Assembly (NCBI RefSeq): GCF_020740795.1
Contig: NC_067301.1
Span: 806,001-870,000 of the forward strand
DNA: 64,000 nt
From: Apus apus
Lineage: Eukaryota; Chordata; Aves; Apodiformes; Apodidae
Reading direction: 5' to 3'
Position 1 is the stretch's first letter, and every line of letters begins with the position of its first letter. The position numbers and the translations under genes are program-made. Shown one piece after another: positions 14,601 to 31,000 of the stretch. Under the pieces are notes generated by a model. It was given only the letters and a program-made list of their open reading frames with translations, did not search any database and was not told the origin of the DNA.

Positions 14601-15016
14601 AGGCAGAATTTATGATTGTGCAGCTTCTTCACCCGCAAAGGGAAACTGGTGCTGATGTCAGGTGGTTTTTTAACAGTTTTTATTTATGAAGCACACGCAA
14701 AATCCTTTTGTTTCCTGAACACAGAGGTTAAACAAACAAGCTGTTTTCACTGCCTGCAGCACCAAAATGCTTTTGGCCAGTAACCCCCAAAACCTTTCCT
14801 CCTCTAGATTTTTTTTTCGGGGTTATTTTGTCCGCTGCATGGTGTGCTTGGAATAACAATCTGTGTTTTCTCTTCTTAGGCAAAATAGGTGGCCAGTATG
14901 TGAAGAAACCAAGTCCTTCAGTACCAAAAGCCCGATCTCCCCCTATAGGAAGCAAGACCCCTGCCCCAAGAGGGGGACCAAATAAAAGCACTGGCAAAAC
15001 ATACTCAAAGCGATGA
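2634..15016 (+). CDS. CEP104: CEP104, centrosomal/ciliary-tip tubulin-binding protein
   Basis: CEP104 acts at the distal end of centrioles and at the ciliary tip, binding tubulin, CP110 and EB1. There are 21 coding exons: 2634-2746, 3239-3412, 3708-3846, 4235-4300, 4682-4758, 4924-5092, 5290-5445, 6062-6301, 6701-6904, 7393-7560, 8204-8377, 9395-9571, 9876-10082, 10573-10689, 11303-11339, 11829-11910, 12404-12512, 12814-12952, 13418-13485, 14013-14103 and 14880-15016. They join in phase to 947 aa (human 925). The ATG opens MPHKVRFIVVSSSGHEDGFS, as in human. Domains: N-terminal jelly-roll (about 1-165), coiled coil (about 205-295), a variable Pro/Ser linker (about 300-440), TOG domain (about 447-688), a second coiled coil (690-735) and C-terminal zinc fingers (LCIFCGE to CPLCHDNF, about 767-890). 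The 5445 end could also be 5448. The usual C-terminal SKIP motif reads SKTP here. Confidence 0.96.
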
Positions 15017-16398
15017 CAGGACAAGTACTTTTTCCTTTGTCTCGATAACTGAGCATATAGTTGTTCCTAGTTATTTAAAAATTGTGGGCAACTCGTGTCA
15101 TCTTAGCTTGGCTAGGTGCTCATCAGCATTGAGCAGTGCTTGCCTGGTCTGGCAGCTGGTGTGTGGCTGTGTGTGCAGCGCGGGGTCTGCACGACATCCC
15201 TGCATCTGCAGAGGGCGCATCATCGTCAGACTTGAGGAAACAACGCTGGAAACAGGGACGTGCCACGAGCAGAACAGGCTTGTTGCATCACACGGGTCCC
15301 TTTGGTGTGGTGATGGTGTTAATATCTTGGTGAGAGTGTTGTTCACCTGCTGCAGGGTGCAGCTGGCAGGGGAAAGAAGTGCACGTGGAGAAGGAAATAC
15401 TTGTCAGACTGTGCAAGACCTGTATCTCGGTTATCCAAAAGACCTGTGTGATCCTGTACAGATAAACTCTTGAACCAGTTAATGTGTGAACATTCGAGAC
15501 AGGAAAAGGCTTCCTCGTGTGTATGCTGAAAAAAAAAGGAAAAAAGAGAAATTGCAATATAGTCAAGGAAAGCTGTGGGGCTGGTTTTTCCACTGCAAAT
15601 CCTAGAGTTGGGGCATGTTCACAAGTAGGGCTGGGAGCTGGGAAGCTGTGTCAGGTGTCAGAGATTCATGTCCTTCCTTGGCAGTTTGTTTAGCCACTGT
15701 GCCAGGACCTGCTGCATTTTGATAGTAAGATTATTGGTGTGTTTACAACAGCTGCCTTTTTCTTCTGTGTATTTCTCATTATAAACCTTGTCAGCTAAAA
15801 TGGAGCAAATTTATAGCCATTGCAGAAGCTTACAAGTCTGTTTTTTTCTTTTGTGCTAGGCTCTAAAACTCTTGGTTCCCTCACTGGAAATGGGAACTGT
15901 GCTTTTTTCTGAAGCTGACTGGTATCCCTGAACACCCAAACCAGCTGAAAGCTCTGGTTGGCCCTGCAAGGAAAGGAATTGGATCAGGGCCGTTATAAAA
16001 TGTTTCCACTCATTTTTTAAAATGCTTAGAAACATTATTTTGACAGATAACTTTGCTTTTCTTTCTAACCCCAGTGTCTAATTCCGAGTTCCAGCACATC
16101 AATGATGTTGAGTGAAGTCATGTCTCTCCCTGGGACCCCCTGGGGCTCTGGGAGTCACTCACACCCTGCGTGGTGGAAGTGGTTTTGCTGCAGAAGCCTG
16201 GCCTGGACGTGTATTTCAGATTTAGCATTTTGAAGGCAGGAGAGCAGTACCCACAGCACTGCTCCACACCAAGCATTAGCACAAAAGAGCAGAGCAGAAG
16301 GGCTGTAGGTTGTGTTGCCACGTGCTGCTCTGCAGGGCACGGCTGCTCCACCGCCTCTCGCTGTGCACCAAGTGCCTCCTCAGCCCCTGGGCAGGAGG

Positions 16399-16463
16399 GC
16401 TGAGCTGAGCTGGGCTGGGCTGGGCTGAACTGAGCTGGGCTGGGCTGAACTGAGCTGGCCTGA
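16399..16463. repeat. Pentamer GCTGR tandem repeat
   Basis: About 13 five-base units alternate GCTGA, GCTGG and ACTGA. The GAGCT/GGGCT mix resembles immunoglobulin switch repeats in composition only. It lies in the CEP104 3' region. Confidence 0.85.
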
Positions 16464-17162
16464 GGCACCAGGAGCCTGTCTGGACGTAATACAGAGTGTA
16501 CAAATATGGATGGAGCAACATGGAAGCTGTGCTTTAAAACCCGACCATTAAGCCTGCAATGTGTCCCAAGAAAGGGCCCCTTAAAGGAAAGGAAAAAAAA
16601 ATAAATGTAGTGGGGCCCTGAAAAGCTTGAATTAAAAAATTTGGACCTTTTTTTCCTGCTTTAGTGTACTTTGGATCAGCTCTCTTCCAAACCCAGCTCT
16701 AACACAGAGCTTCTTGAGTTAGATCAGGATTAAAATAAACATCCATAGACAGCAGGTGACCATTTAGTAGCTTCAAGGAGAAGAAATTCCATTAATGCAC
16801 AAAACTTTGTGCCTCAAGCAGCAATGCTTGTGTTTCTGTTTACAACCTTTGGGCAACTGCTTTCCAGGATAGAATTAATCACTTCCATGTCCACCACTGG
16901 TACAAGAATGAGTGATCATGGTGATACAAGAAGCAGTTTTGGGGGTTGTTTGTTTCTTTTCCTGCTGCAATGGAGTGAATTTGTGGTATTGTTTTGTATA
17001 TACAGCACTGGTTTTGTAATACAGAGTTTTTATAGTTTGTGTGCAGCCTGTCCACCAGCTTGTGCATTTTGCAGGTAGATTGGTGTGCTTGTATTCTGAC
17101 AGACTTTATGTAAATTGTTTCTTCAACTCCTTCCAAATATATGTATATTGATAAATACACAT

Positions 17163-17270
17163 ACAGACTCACAGAATGGTTTGGGTTGGAAGGGACCTAA
17201 AGATCTTCTACTTCCAACCCCTTGCATGGACAGGGACACCTCCTACCAGACCAAGTTGCTCAAATGTTAG
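17163..17270 (-). mobile_element. CR1 LINE 3'-end fragment
   Basis: The plus strand reads as the reverse complement of a bird CR1 3' end: CAGAATGGTTTGGGTTGGAA, then AGGGACC, then GGACAGGGACACCTCCTACC and ACCAAGTTGCTCAAA. About 105 bp survive. The element is 5'-truncated, as most CR1 copies are, and its 3' end points left. CR1 is the dominant LINE of birds and reptiles, which supports an avian source. Confidence 0.9.
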
Positions 17271-18835
17271 GAAAATATCTGTATTAACAAATCTAGATGT
17301 ATTTTTATTTCTACTTTAGTGACACAGGTTCCTATTTGAGAACCTGATTCCTTATGTAAGCAAAATAACCATTGAATTTGCTCAGATTAGCAGGGTCCTG
17401 AGCTGCTGCCTGGAGCATTTTCTCATTTTTTTAATTAAAACAGTGAACTTTTCCTTGTGCAAGTTTAATCAAGAAAGAGGCTGTTTGCAAAGGTCCTCCA
17501 TCTGTTCTGGATTGGCCAATGGAGTGTGGGTATTGAATTGGAACATGTAGCTTTCCAGGGCTGCTCAACCATGGCTTTTAAAACTAGTGAAGCAAAGCAT
17601 AATTAAAATAGTTAACTCGTGCACAGAGCAACACGTCTGCTCTGTGCCCAGGAGGCCGTGCCCCACGTGGCTCTTGGGGCTCTGGAGTCAGCTCAAAACT
17701 GCTTTTTGCTTTGCTCCGTGGCAGGGCACAGTAATTATGCCTTAGGGATCCATGCCATAACTCTGCAGCTTTTTCATTGCAAGAAGTTGCCATGTAGGAG
17801 ATTCCTGCCTCTCCCCTGTCCTGCCACCCCCTGGTTTACCTTCCTGGCCCACACGAGAGAGCAGGGGTTGGGCATGAGCAGGAGAGCCTTTGCCAGGCAG
17901 CTCTGAAGAGGCACATCACACTGCATTCCAGGGCTTTGTAAGATTTCTGTGGTTTTTTTTCAAATCCAGAATATCCCTGTAGCAAAATTGTCAAGAATTC
18001 TGTTAAATATTTTAAAGTGTGTGACATTCACTGAGGCTGCTTTATACCTCTAAAATAAGGTTTATTAACTACTGAGTGGCACAAAGTGGAAACGACTTGG
18101 AAGTGAGAAAACTGGCTGCTTCTTAGGATGTGAAGGGACTGTCTTTGAGCATAATAGTGCCACCTCTGGATTGTAAAGGATGATTAAACTGGGCTGCTTG
18201 CTGTCATTTAAACAGCCTGTTTTCTGCAGTGGCAAAATAAACACTGGTGTGAAAAACACAGTGAAGTTGGTTCCTGTGCCATGAAGTCTCCAGTGAAATG
18301 TTCCAGAGCAAGTCTTGCACAGGTGCAGCTCTGGCTGACAGAAACAAACTCTCCAGACTGTGGGACTGGAACATTTAGGTGGGCAGTGAGGGCACATCGT
18401 TGTGAGAGGAAGCACAGACTGTTGTCCCTGTCTCGTGGGCTTTTTTTCTGTCTGATCCCTTTTTCCGTGCTGTACCTGAACGTCAACCGAGTTGTTTTCA
18501 TCCGTCTAAGCTGCAGAGGCAAGGCAAGAGCAGGCAGCATCCCCGCGGGCAGGAATTCATCTGATCTCAAGCGACTGCGTGAGGTTCTGCTCCCCCCAAG
18601 AGAGCGCTGGGGTAGATCACCCGGCTCCGAAGTGCTGGAGAAGCACCTCAGGTATTTGAATAATGGAGATTGTGTCGCTATCATTTTAAGGGGAAAAGCG
18701 ACACGTCAGACGCGTGAGTTGTTTTTATTTCACTTCTTTAATCAATTCGTTTGGCGGGGGCTGCTAACCCTGCCTGTGGGGGCTGGGGGTGGGAGCGGAG
18801 CCGGGCCAGCCCCCGGGACCGAGCCCTGCGGGGCG

Positions 18836-23840
<5,005 letters not shown>

Positions 23841-25331
23841 CAGCTCTCAAAGCTAAGAAAACTCTTCCATTTTCTTTACTGTTTTTTTTCCATGTTCAGC
23901 AGTGCAACTGGCCCACAGTGAGGTGGCTGTTTCTTTTAAAGCAAAGATGCAGTGCCTGGATATGTAAAAACTGTCCAGTTTGATCAAGCTCTAGCAAGAG
24001 TATTTCATTCTTCCAGCCTTAACAGGAAGTGATCAGTGTTCTGACTAGGCAGAGATAACAGCATTTTCAAATGTGCCCCTAAAGGCAGAGAAGGTATTGG
24101 AAGTCAGAACAGATTAACTTGTAGAGAAAATCACAATGACTTCTTAGCATTTACAAAATGAGTGTAGTCCTGTTGTCTGCAAGATCAATGTTTCTTCCTG
24201 GTCTGTTTCAGCTGGATTATTTTTTTTGGCAGCTAAACTGATAAAACCAGTAGGTGACAGTGCTGAAACGAAGTCAAGTGCTGGGTACCAGTACTGAGGA
24301 CTGAATGCAGAACTACTTTGCTAACGTCTCTGTATCCATTTGTTTTTATACCTGGAGTAATTGTGAAAATATAATTGCTGTTGGGACTTGAGGAATGAGT
24401 TTTAAAGTGATGGTTTCTGTGTTCAGACAACACAGCTTCCATTTTTAAGTAAAGTCAGTTATATTGACTGCAGGGGTTTGTGTGTCCCAGTACATTTTAG
24501 AGCCATCATCCATCCTTGTGGAAATACCAGTTGTAGTGACCTCGTGGTGTACCTGTTGAGTTACTGTTGGCCAAGCACTGAATTTATTACTGCTCAAGAG
24601 CTTTGGTTCAGTTCAGAGGGCTAATGCTGCCTCCCAGTGACACTGCCAGAGCTCCCTGGCTCCCCAGGACACAAACACTCTTGCTCAGTGTGACTTTCTG
24701 TCACGCTCCCCCATGAAGAGTGTGGGGGACACCTTCCAAAGTGCAGGTGGTCTGAGTGGTTCTGATTCTTGCAGTCCGTGGGTGACCTGTAGATCCAGAC
24801 TCCTACCTGCACAAATGCAAACCTCTCCATAAGCTAGAGTGACGTCCAGATTCACTGTTTTTGGTTAAAAATGCTATAGAACTCTTAACTGAACTTCCAG
24901 ATATGGTGTCAAACGTGTCCATGTGTTGGGACTTGCACATTGAATGGAAAAATAAACCATACTTTGGTTTGACATGTGACTGAGAGTTGTTTTGGCATTG
25001 GTGAATTTTCCCAGTCGTGTAACCACACAAACTTGCTGAAGCAGCTGTTGTGTACTGGAAAAAGGTAACTTCACACTTTCTAGCTAATTGTAGCCAAGCA
25101 GCTCGCAGTGCTGCTTCAGGCTTCCCTGGGGAGTCAAATGCCCGTGCAGACCACAGAGGTACAGTGAATTGTGCTCTGAGTCAGTGGGATCAACTGAATT
25201 AGAGATCCCTGCAGACCTTGATTTTGGTACAGTGAGTTTAATGTGTTAGGAAGTCACCATCTGAAAACCACAGAACAGGAGCCTGGCATTGGCTGGCAGC
25301 CACTGGAGCTGCCTCTGGGTGTGCAGGGCTG
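23841..25331 (+). other. LRRC47 3' UTR and convergent intergenic DNA
   Basis: The LRRC47 stop (TAG 23838-23840) is followed by about 1.1 kb of unique AT-moderate sequence to AATAAA at 24951-24956, a plausible poly(A) signal. The rest, to the CCDC27 stop at 25332, holds nothing recognisable. In human, SMIM1 lies between LRRC47 and CCDC27. I searched both strands here for its C-terminal membrane segment and did not see it. Confidence 0.6.
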
Positions 25332-27768
25332 CTACATGACATGGCTCTTCCTTCTTCCCCTTGCACTGGTGGGCAATGAAGTAGTGCTGCTGGAGAGGAG
25401 GGATGGGACCGTGATGCTGTTCTGTTGCAGTACCTGCTGGAACTCCACCCATTCCTGAATTATTTTCTGAAATAGCAGGGATGTGTTAAGGGGTGGGAAA
25501 GCACTAGGTAGAGAGCAGCACTGCAAAGTCTGCTCTTAGCTCATCAGCCCCTTGCTGGCTGCTGGAAGCAGAGTTCCAGAGAGCCAGGTACCTGCAGTGT
25601 CTCCAGCACCTCCTCATCTGTGAGCTCTGCCTGGGGAGGTTTGCTGCCTGCTGTGCTGAACGTAGCCTGAATTATTTTGCTTCGAAATCGTTCAAACTTT
25701 TGATAAAAGAGGAAGGAAATAGGTGTGTTTAGTCTTCAGTGTTTGCATGGGTTTGCCCAGACTGTTGTCAAACTTAAGCAGAGTAGGAGGGAAGGATGAG
25801 GTGAAAAGTATGAGATTATGAGCAGTCTGACTGGGCTTCAGTGCCTGGTCTGTAATAGTGATGTGTTTCTGGGTGTACGAGTCCCTTTCCCTGGTATGAG
25901 GCTCTGTGCTTGTCACCAGGCACCAACACCTGCAGGAAATGGCTTTAAGGTGAGACCTGTTACTTTGAATCTGGAAGGATATTAGAAATTGGGTGATGTA
26001 ACTGTTCTGAGCTCGAGTTTCTCAAGGGCTTCTGGTATTTGAGGGCTGTTTGCTTTATAAGTGACATAAGAGCTGCATGCTAAAAAAGCTGGGAAGCAAA
26101 TGACTGAGTTTCCTGCTCCCCTGGCCCCGAGAGCAAAGGGCTGCAGGGCCCTGCTGCAGCTCCCACTGTGCTTCTGCCCAAGAATGTCTCTAAGCTTTCA
26201 GATTCTCTGCTTGAAATGGTTGCAGTGTTTCCCAGAGGGAGGTGAGGCTGAAGTGAAGGAGGCCACACTTACCCTGCAGGTCATGCGTTTCAGTGCCACT
26301 CTAGTTTGCACCTCCCTGTGCTCCAGTGCCTCAGTCTGGCTCTGGATCATCTGCTGGGCCTGTTGCTGCTGGTGGACGTGGCGTTGGCTGCTCAGAATCT
26401 CTGCCTGCAGCTGGCTGACTGTCTCCTGTAGCTCAGTGATCAGCTGGTTCTGCTCAGCCAGTTTGGATTCTTGTTCTGCAACAACCTGAGGAGGAGCACA
26501 AATCAAGCCATTATTGTGAGGAAGGAAGTGAGCAGGCTTGGGGCACCTTCCCAGTGTCTGGTCCAAATGCTTCTTGTCTTTCCTGGGCAGAGTCTACAGA
26601 CTAACAACCCTTGCCAGTACTTGTAATTGTCATTACTTGGTTTTTCTCTAAAACTACTGGATTGAGTAGGATTTCTTTTTGCAAACTCCTCTAAGCAGAA
26701 GCCAAACACAACTGAGCAGCTAACACAATTTCTGTACTGGCTTTGCACTGGATTACCTGTCGAAGACTGCAGTTCTCCTCCTCCATTGCTACCATCACTT
26801 CTTCGTGTTTCCGATCTTCTCTCAGACTGCAAAACTTAAGAGAAAACGCTTCACGCTTCAGTTCTGCAGTTCCCAAGTGCCCCTCCTGGCTATGAGAGAG
26901 GGAACTGCTGCCCGGATTCCTCACTGCCAGCTCTCCCAGCCCCGGCCACCCCGCTCCCCGGGCAGTACCTTGGCAGACATGGCTCCGAGCTGTGCTTGTC
27001 GCTCTCTGAGCTGCTTCTGGAGCATTTCCTTCTCAGATTCCATTCTCCGAAGCTGGGATTCTTGGCTCTCCAGTTGTCTTTGCAGGGAAGAGATGGCACC
27101 TGTAAGGTGGGAGTGCTACTGTTAGGCAAACTGGATCCCTGCCAAAAGCTTCAGGGCTCCTTCCTTCAGGTCCAGCACAAGCAGAGCTGCTGGTGTAACC
27201 ATTGGGAGTATAGAGGGTGGGTGAAGTTAGTGCCACAGCCACACGGGTTGGTAACACGTTTGGTGGTACTTTGCTGTGATACACGTTAAACTAACTTCAG
27301 TGTGTGAGGTAGGAGCTACTCTGAGGACTAGCAGAGTCATAAAAACAAGCAGGGGTTTCCCAGCGTGCTGAAACGTTGCTGGATGCCCCAGACTGCTGCT
27401 GGGGGCTGTCCCTGCTTGGTTCTCTCACGGGTGAGAGAGTGGTTTCAGAACAAGCAGCAATTCAGCCTCTCTCTGCAAGCAGCGCTTGAAAGCAGGAGGT
27501 TCTGTGCTCGTGAGGACCTGACCTAGCAGAGGAGCAGAACTGCCCGAGGCTGCAGCCACTGGTGAGGAGAACAGGATGTTTCCTGGACACTTCCCCAGAT
27601 ACCTGTGGCTATGCTGCAGTCGTACTTGGCCTTCTGCAGTTCCTCCTGAAGCTCTTGCTTGGCTTCCTCCAGCCTGCTGAGCTCTGCCCCCCGCGCCTGC
27701 TCCTGCCGCGCCCCACGAGCGCCCGCAGCTCCGGCGGGGGCTGCTCCCCCGGGGCAGGATCCTTCCAT
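25332..27768 (-). CDS. CCDC27: CCDC27-like coiled-coil protein
   Basis: This coiled-coil gene is placed as CCDC27 by synteny between LRRC47 and TP73 in the expected orientation. Its function is unknown. Six exons, minus strand: 27603-27768, 26969-27099, 26757-26834, 26273-26485, 25592-25696 and 25332-25466. They join in phase to 275 aa. The chosen start is ATG at 27768 (MEGSCPGGAAPAG). The frame stays open upstream to about 28032 but without an ATG. Heptad-rich segments cover most of the chain: RLEEAKQELQEELQKAK, LQRQLESQESQLRRMESEKE, MVAMEEENCSLRQ, and EQNQLITELQETVSQLQAEI. A conserved-looking C-terminal block reads FERFRSKIIQATF, then EEVLETLQKIIQEW. Human CCDC27 is about 656 aa, so an N-terminal half is missing here or lies in exons I cannot see. 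The gene shares a promoter with the divergent gene at 28089. Confidence 0.75.
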
Positions 27769-28020
27769 CCCCGCGCCGGGAGGGACGGGGACGCCCGGGC
27801 AGCGCGGGGAGTGCAGAACCTGAGCTCGGGGTGGCCCTTCCTGCTGCCGGGGAAGGCGGTTTGTCCCCTCTCCCGGCCCCGTCGGGGCACGGAGCGGCGG
27901 GTCTGCCCTGCTGGGGGGCCCGGTGGGTCCGGGGGCTCCGTCGGGCAGGGCCGGGGCGGACCCGGGGGCTCCGTCGGGCGGACCCGGCGCACTCCGGGCT
28001 CTCGGGACCCGCCGCCTCCC

Positions 28021-28062
28021 GCTGCTTGGCAACGGCGGCGGGGCCGGACCTTCCGGTTCCGG
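28021..28062. promoter_or_regulatory. Compact bidirectional promoter with RFX X-box and twin ETS sites
   Basis: Read on the minus strand, 28021-28033 is GTTGCCAAGCAGC. It fits the RFX X-box GTNRCC-N-RGYAAC at 11 of 12 positions. Positions 28051-28062 are TTCCGGTTCCGG, two adjoining ETS/GABP sites, followed by a GC box (GGCGGGGCGG). The motifs sit 26-56 bp before the oxidoreductase ATG (28089) and about 250 bp before the CCDC27 ATG. The combination is typical of a CpG-island bidirectional promoter. Only motif matching supports this. Confidence 0.55.
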
Positions 28063-28088
28063 CGGGGCGGGCGGGCCGTGCCGCCGCC

Positions 28089-31000
28089 ATGGGGCGGAAG
28101 AAGAAGACCCTGCACGACTACGCGGCCGAGTTCTCGGAGCTGTCGGTGAAGCGGCACCTGCTGGAGCGCGGCGGGCCCGGCGAGGCGGCGGTGGTGGAGA
28201 CGCTGTTCTGCACCTGCTGCCAGCTGCCCATGCGGGTGCGCCGCGACCGCATCCTGGAGCATCTCTCCTCCGGCCGCCACTACCGCAACCGCCGGCTGCT
28301 CCGCCAGCACGGGCTGCGCGCCCCGCTCCTCCTGTGAGTGCCCGCGGCGCTGCGGCTCAGCCCCTCGCTCGGACTGGCCCCCCCTGCCTAAACCCTCCTC
28401 TGTCTCGCCCAGCTCTGCAGGTCCAGACGCGCGGCCCGGGCTGCCCCTGCAGCTGGACGCGGCCTCCCTGCTCTCCCAGCCCTCCCTCCTCCTCGCCGGC
28501 ACCAGCGCCAGCTACGCCATGGTCCCCTCGCCGCCCTCCTGCCACAAGCCGCTGCTGCCCCTCTTCCCTCTGGCCGCCCCCAGGGAGGCCCCGGCGCCCC
28601 CCGCCGCCCGCCCCGCGGGGGTCGCGGCTGCGCCCGCCGGGCAGCCCAGCCCGGGAGCCGGGGCCTCGCTCGGCGGCCTCGGCCTCGCCCTCCTCGGCAC
28701 CGGGCTCGTTAGCAGAGCCCTGCTGCGCAGCCTGCTGGAGGAGAGCGGCTGCTCCTTGCTCTACGTCGTGGAGGACCAGCGGGAGGAGCTGGAAGGCGCT
28801 TTGGGAGCCGAGATCCCGGCGGGAACCAGGCTGCTGCGGCTGCAGGACGCGGCTGTGGCGCTCGGCGACCAGCGGTACTGCCCGCCTGCCCCCGTCCCTG
28901 CCCCCGTCCCTGCCCCCGTCCCTGCCCCCGTCCCTGCCCCCCGTGCCCGCTGCTCCCCCGAGGCTCTGCCCCCTCTGGAAAGAGCCGCCCACCCTGGCGG
29001 ACCCAGAGCCCAGCACGGGAACGGGGCCCAGGGGCTGTTGGGGCTGAGCCTCACGTAGCACATCATCCCCCCGCGGGTGCTGCAGGAGTCCCTGAGAGGC
29101 TCAGCTTGGCTCACGGGCCCAGAACTGAGGGGAACTCAGAGGAGTTTAGCTGCAGGCAGTTCTGTTAGGTATGAAAAGTCCTTCTCGTCCTCCACTCCCG
29201 TAGAGCAGTGAGTGGCACACTTTCCTGCTGCATCCCAGGTTATTCTGCCTCTGAGCAGCTGGTTGGCTTCTGTGGCTCTTTTGGAACTGAGACAAATGAA
29301 GATTACTGTAAACAGGAAAGACTGTGGTGTTTGGCTTTACAGTGGAACCAAACCAGTAGCACCCAGTGATGTCGTTACAGCTGATTCTCAAGTCAGTGCA
29401 GAAGCAAAAGGCACAGCTGTTGATAAAGATGGATTTGGTATTAGAAAATGAAGAATGGTGGTAAGCTCAGGTGTACCAATCACTTGTGCAGCAGCTCTGC
29501 CACGTGCTCTTGGTTTCCCTGTGTGTGTTGACCTGCAGAATGTCACTCATTTTCAAAGGACTCCTCTAGATGGCTTTCTGCTTTGTGGAGCAGGACAAGC
29601 CGTGCCATTCCATGGTGCCACTGGGCATTTTAACCTGCATATGTCATCCCGTATTTCATCCTTGCAAGCAAGTACCAAGTTCCATTTATACCAGAACTTG
29701 CTCTTCCAGAGCAATGGGGCTTTTATGTCTCTTTAACTCTTCCTCAAAGTTTAAGGCAGCTGTCTTAACTGTAACTGAAAGGAGCTTTTGTGCATTGTTC
29801 GTTCTAGTAAAAACTTTGTCTTCACGAAGAGCTTTCTTTTGAATTCTGCAGGGTCTCTGGAGCCATTATTTGTTCCCCACCTGAAGAAGCCTCTGAGATG
29901 GTGATAGAAGCTCTACGAGCAGGTAAGAGCAGCTGCAGAGCCAGCTTTGCTCTGTGGTCAGCAGCACGTCTTGAGGCAGACCTGTGCTTGCTGAGCACTT
30001 CAGATGTGAGTGCTGCTTCTTGCAGCAGTGTCCCCTGAGTTGTGCAGGCTGTCTAATTGTGTAATTAAAGATAAGCTAGTCCAGCAGTAGCACTGATGTT
30101 AATGCCTTAATACCAGTGGAGTTTGCTGGTTCCAGTACAGCCAGGTGGAGTGTCTAGTCCTAGAAATACCAACAGGACTCAAAGGAAAGCTGGCTGTCAG
30201 AACAGTCACACTCCTTGGGGTCTGAAACAAGTAAAACCCACAGCTGGAGGCCAGAGGGAGTTAGTAGCATCAGCAAACAAAAAGCCATAGTTCAGTTTAA
30301 TGAAACCTGTTCTCTAGAATGTAATGAGATGTATGTGCTGTTGCAAGATAAAAACGTTGGGTTTGTCCTGCCTTTAATCCTGTGTTCTGTGCTGTTTTGC
30401 ACAGGAAAAGGTGTGTTTTGTGAGAGGCTGCCCAGTGTTGACAGGCAGATGGCAGAAGCTTGTTTTGATGAAGCTGACAGGTGTGGCAGACCATTGGTGT
30501 GTGGATTCTACAAGTAAGACCAGAATTTTCCTTCTGATTTGTACGTGATAAGCAGTGCATGTCTGAAAGTAGCATCAGTTCCTCAGGCTTTCCCTCATTT
30601 GTCCTCAAATGAACTTAGTTTCACTGCTGCTTGTTAACATTGTTTATCTGGGAGTTGGTTGGATTGGATTAATTAATCATGCTTAATGGAGATAAAACCC
30701 AGCTGTCATGAGATTAACATGAATGTTCACTGGAATGGATGCTAGGGGAACTCAAAAGATGAAGCTCTCAAGGTGTGAAAGCTCCATATTTTGTTGGGGT
30801 CCACATCCCTGCAGTCCTCCTGAGGTTTTGCAAACCCTAGAGCTGGCAGGAGCTTCAGAGCAGGAAATACTGTCAGAGCCAGGTCATTCTCTGAGGTGGT
30901 TTCTTTGTGGTTCCAGGACACTTTTTGCTTAAGGTTTTCACGCACCTACAGCCCAGGGCAGGCAGGTCAGGGAGTTCTTTTTCATGCCCGTGCACCACAG

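Noticed and set aside
27769-28032. N-terminal extension of CCDC27 up to 28032
   Set aside because: The apparent start at 28032 is TTG, not ATG. The segment is Pro/Arg/Gly-rich CpG-island translation and overlaps the X-box promoter. ATG at 27768 is preferred.
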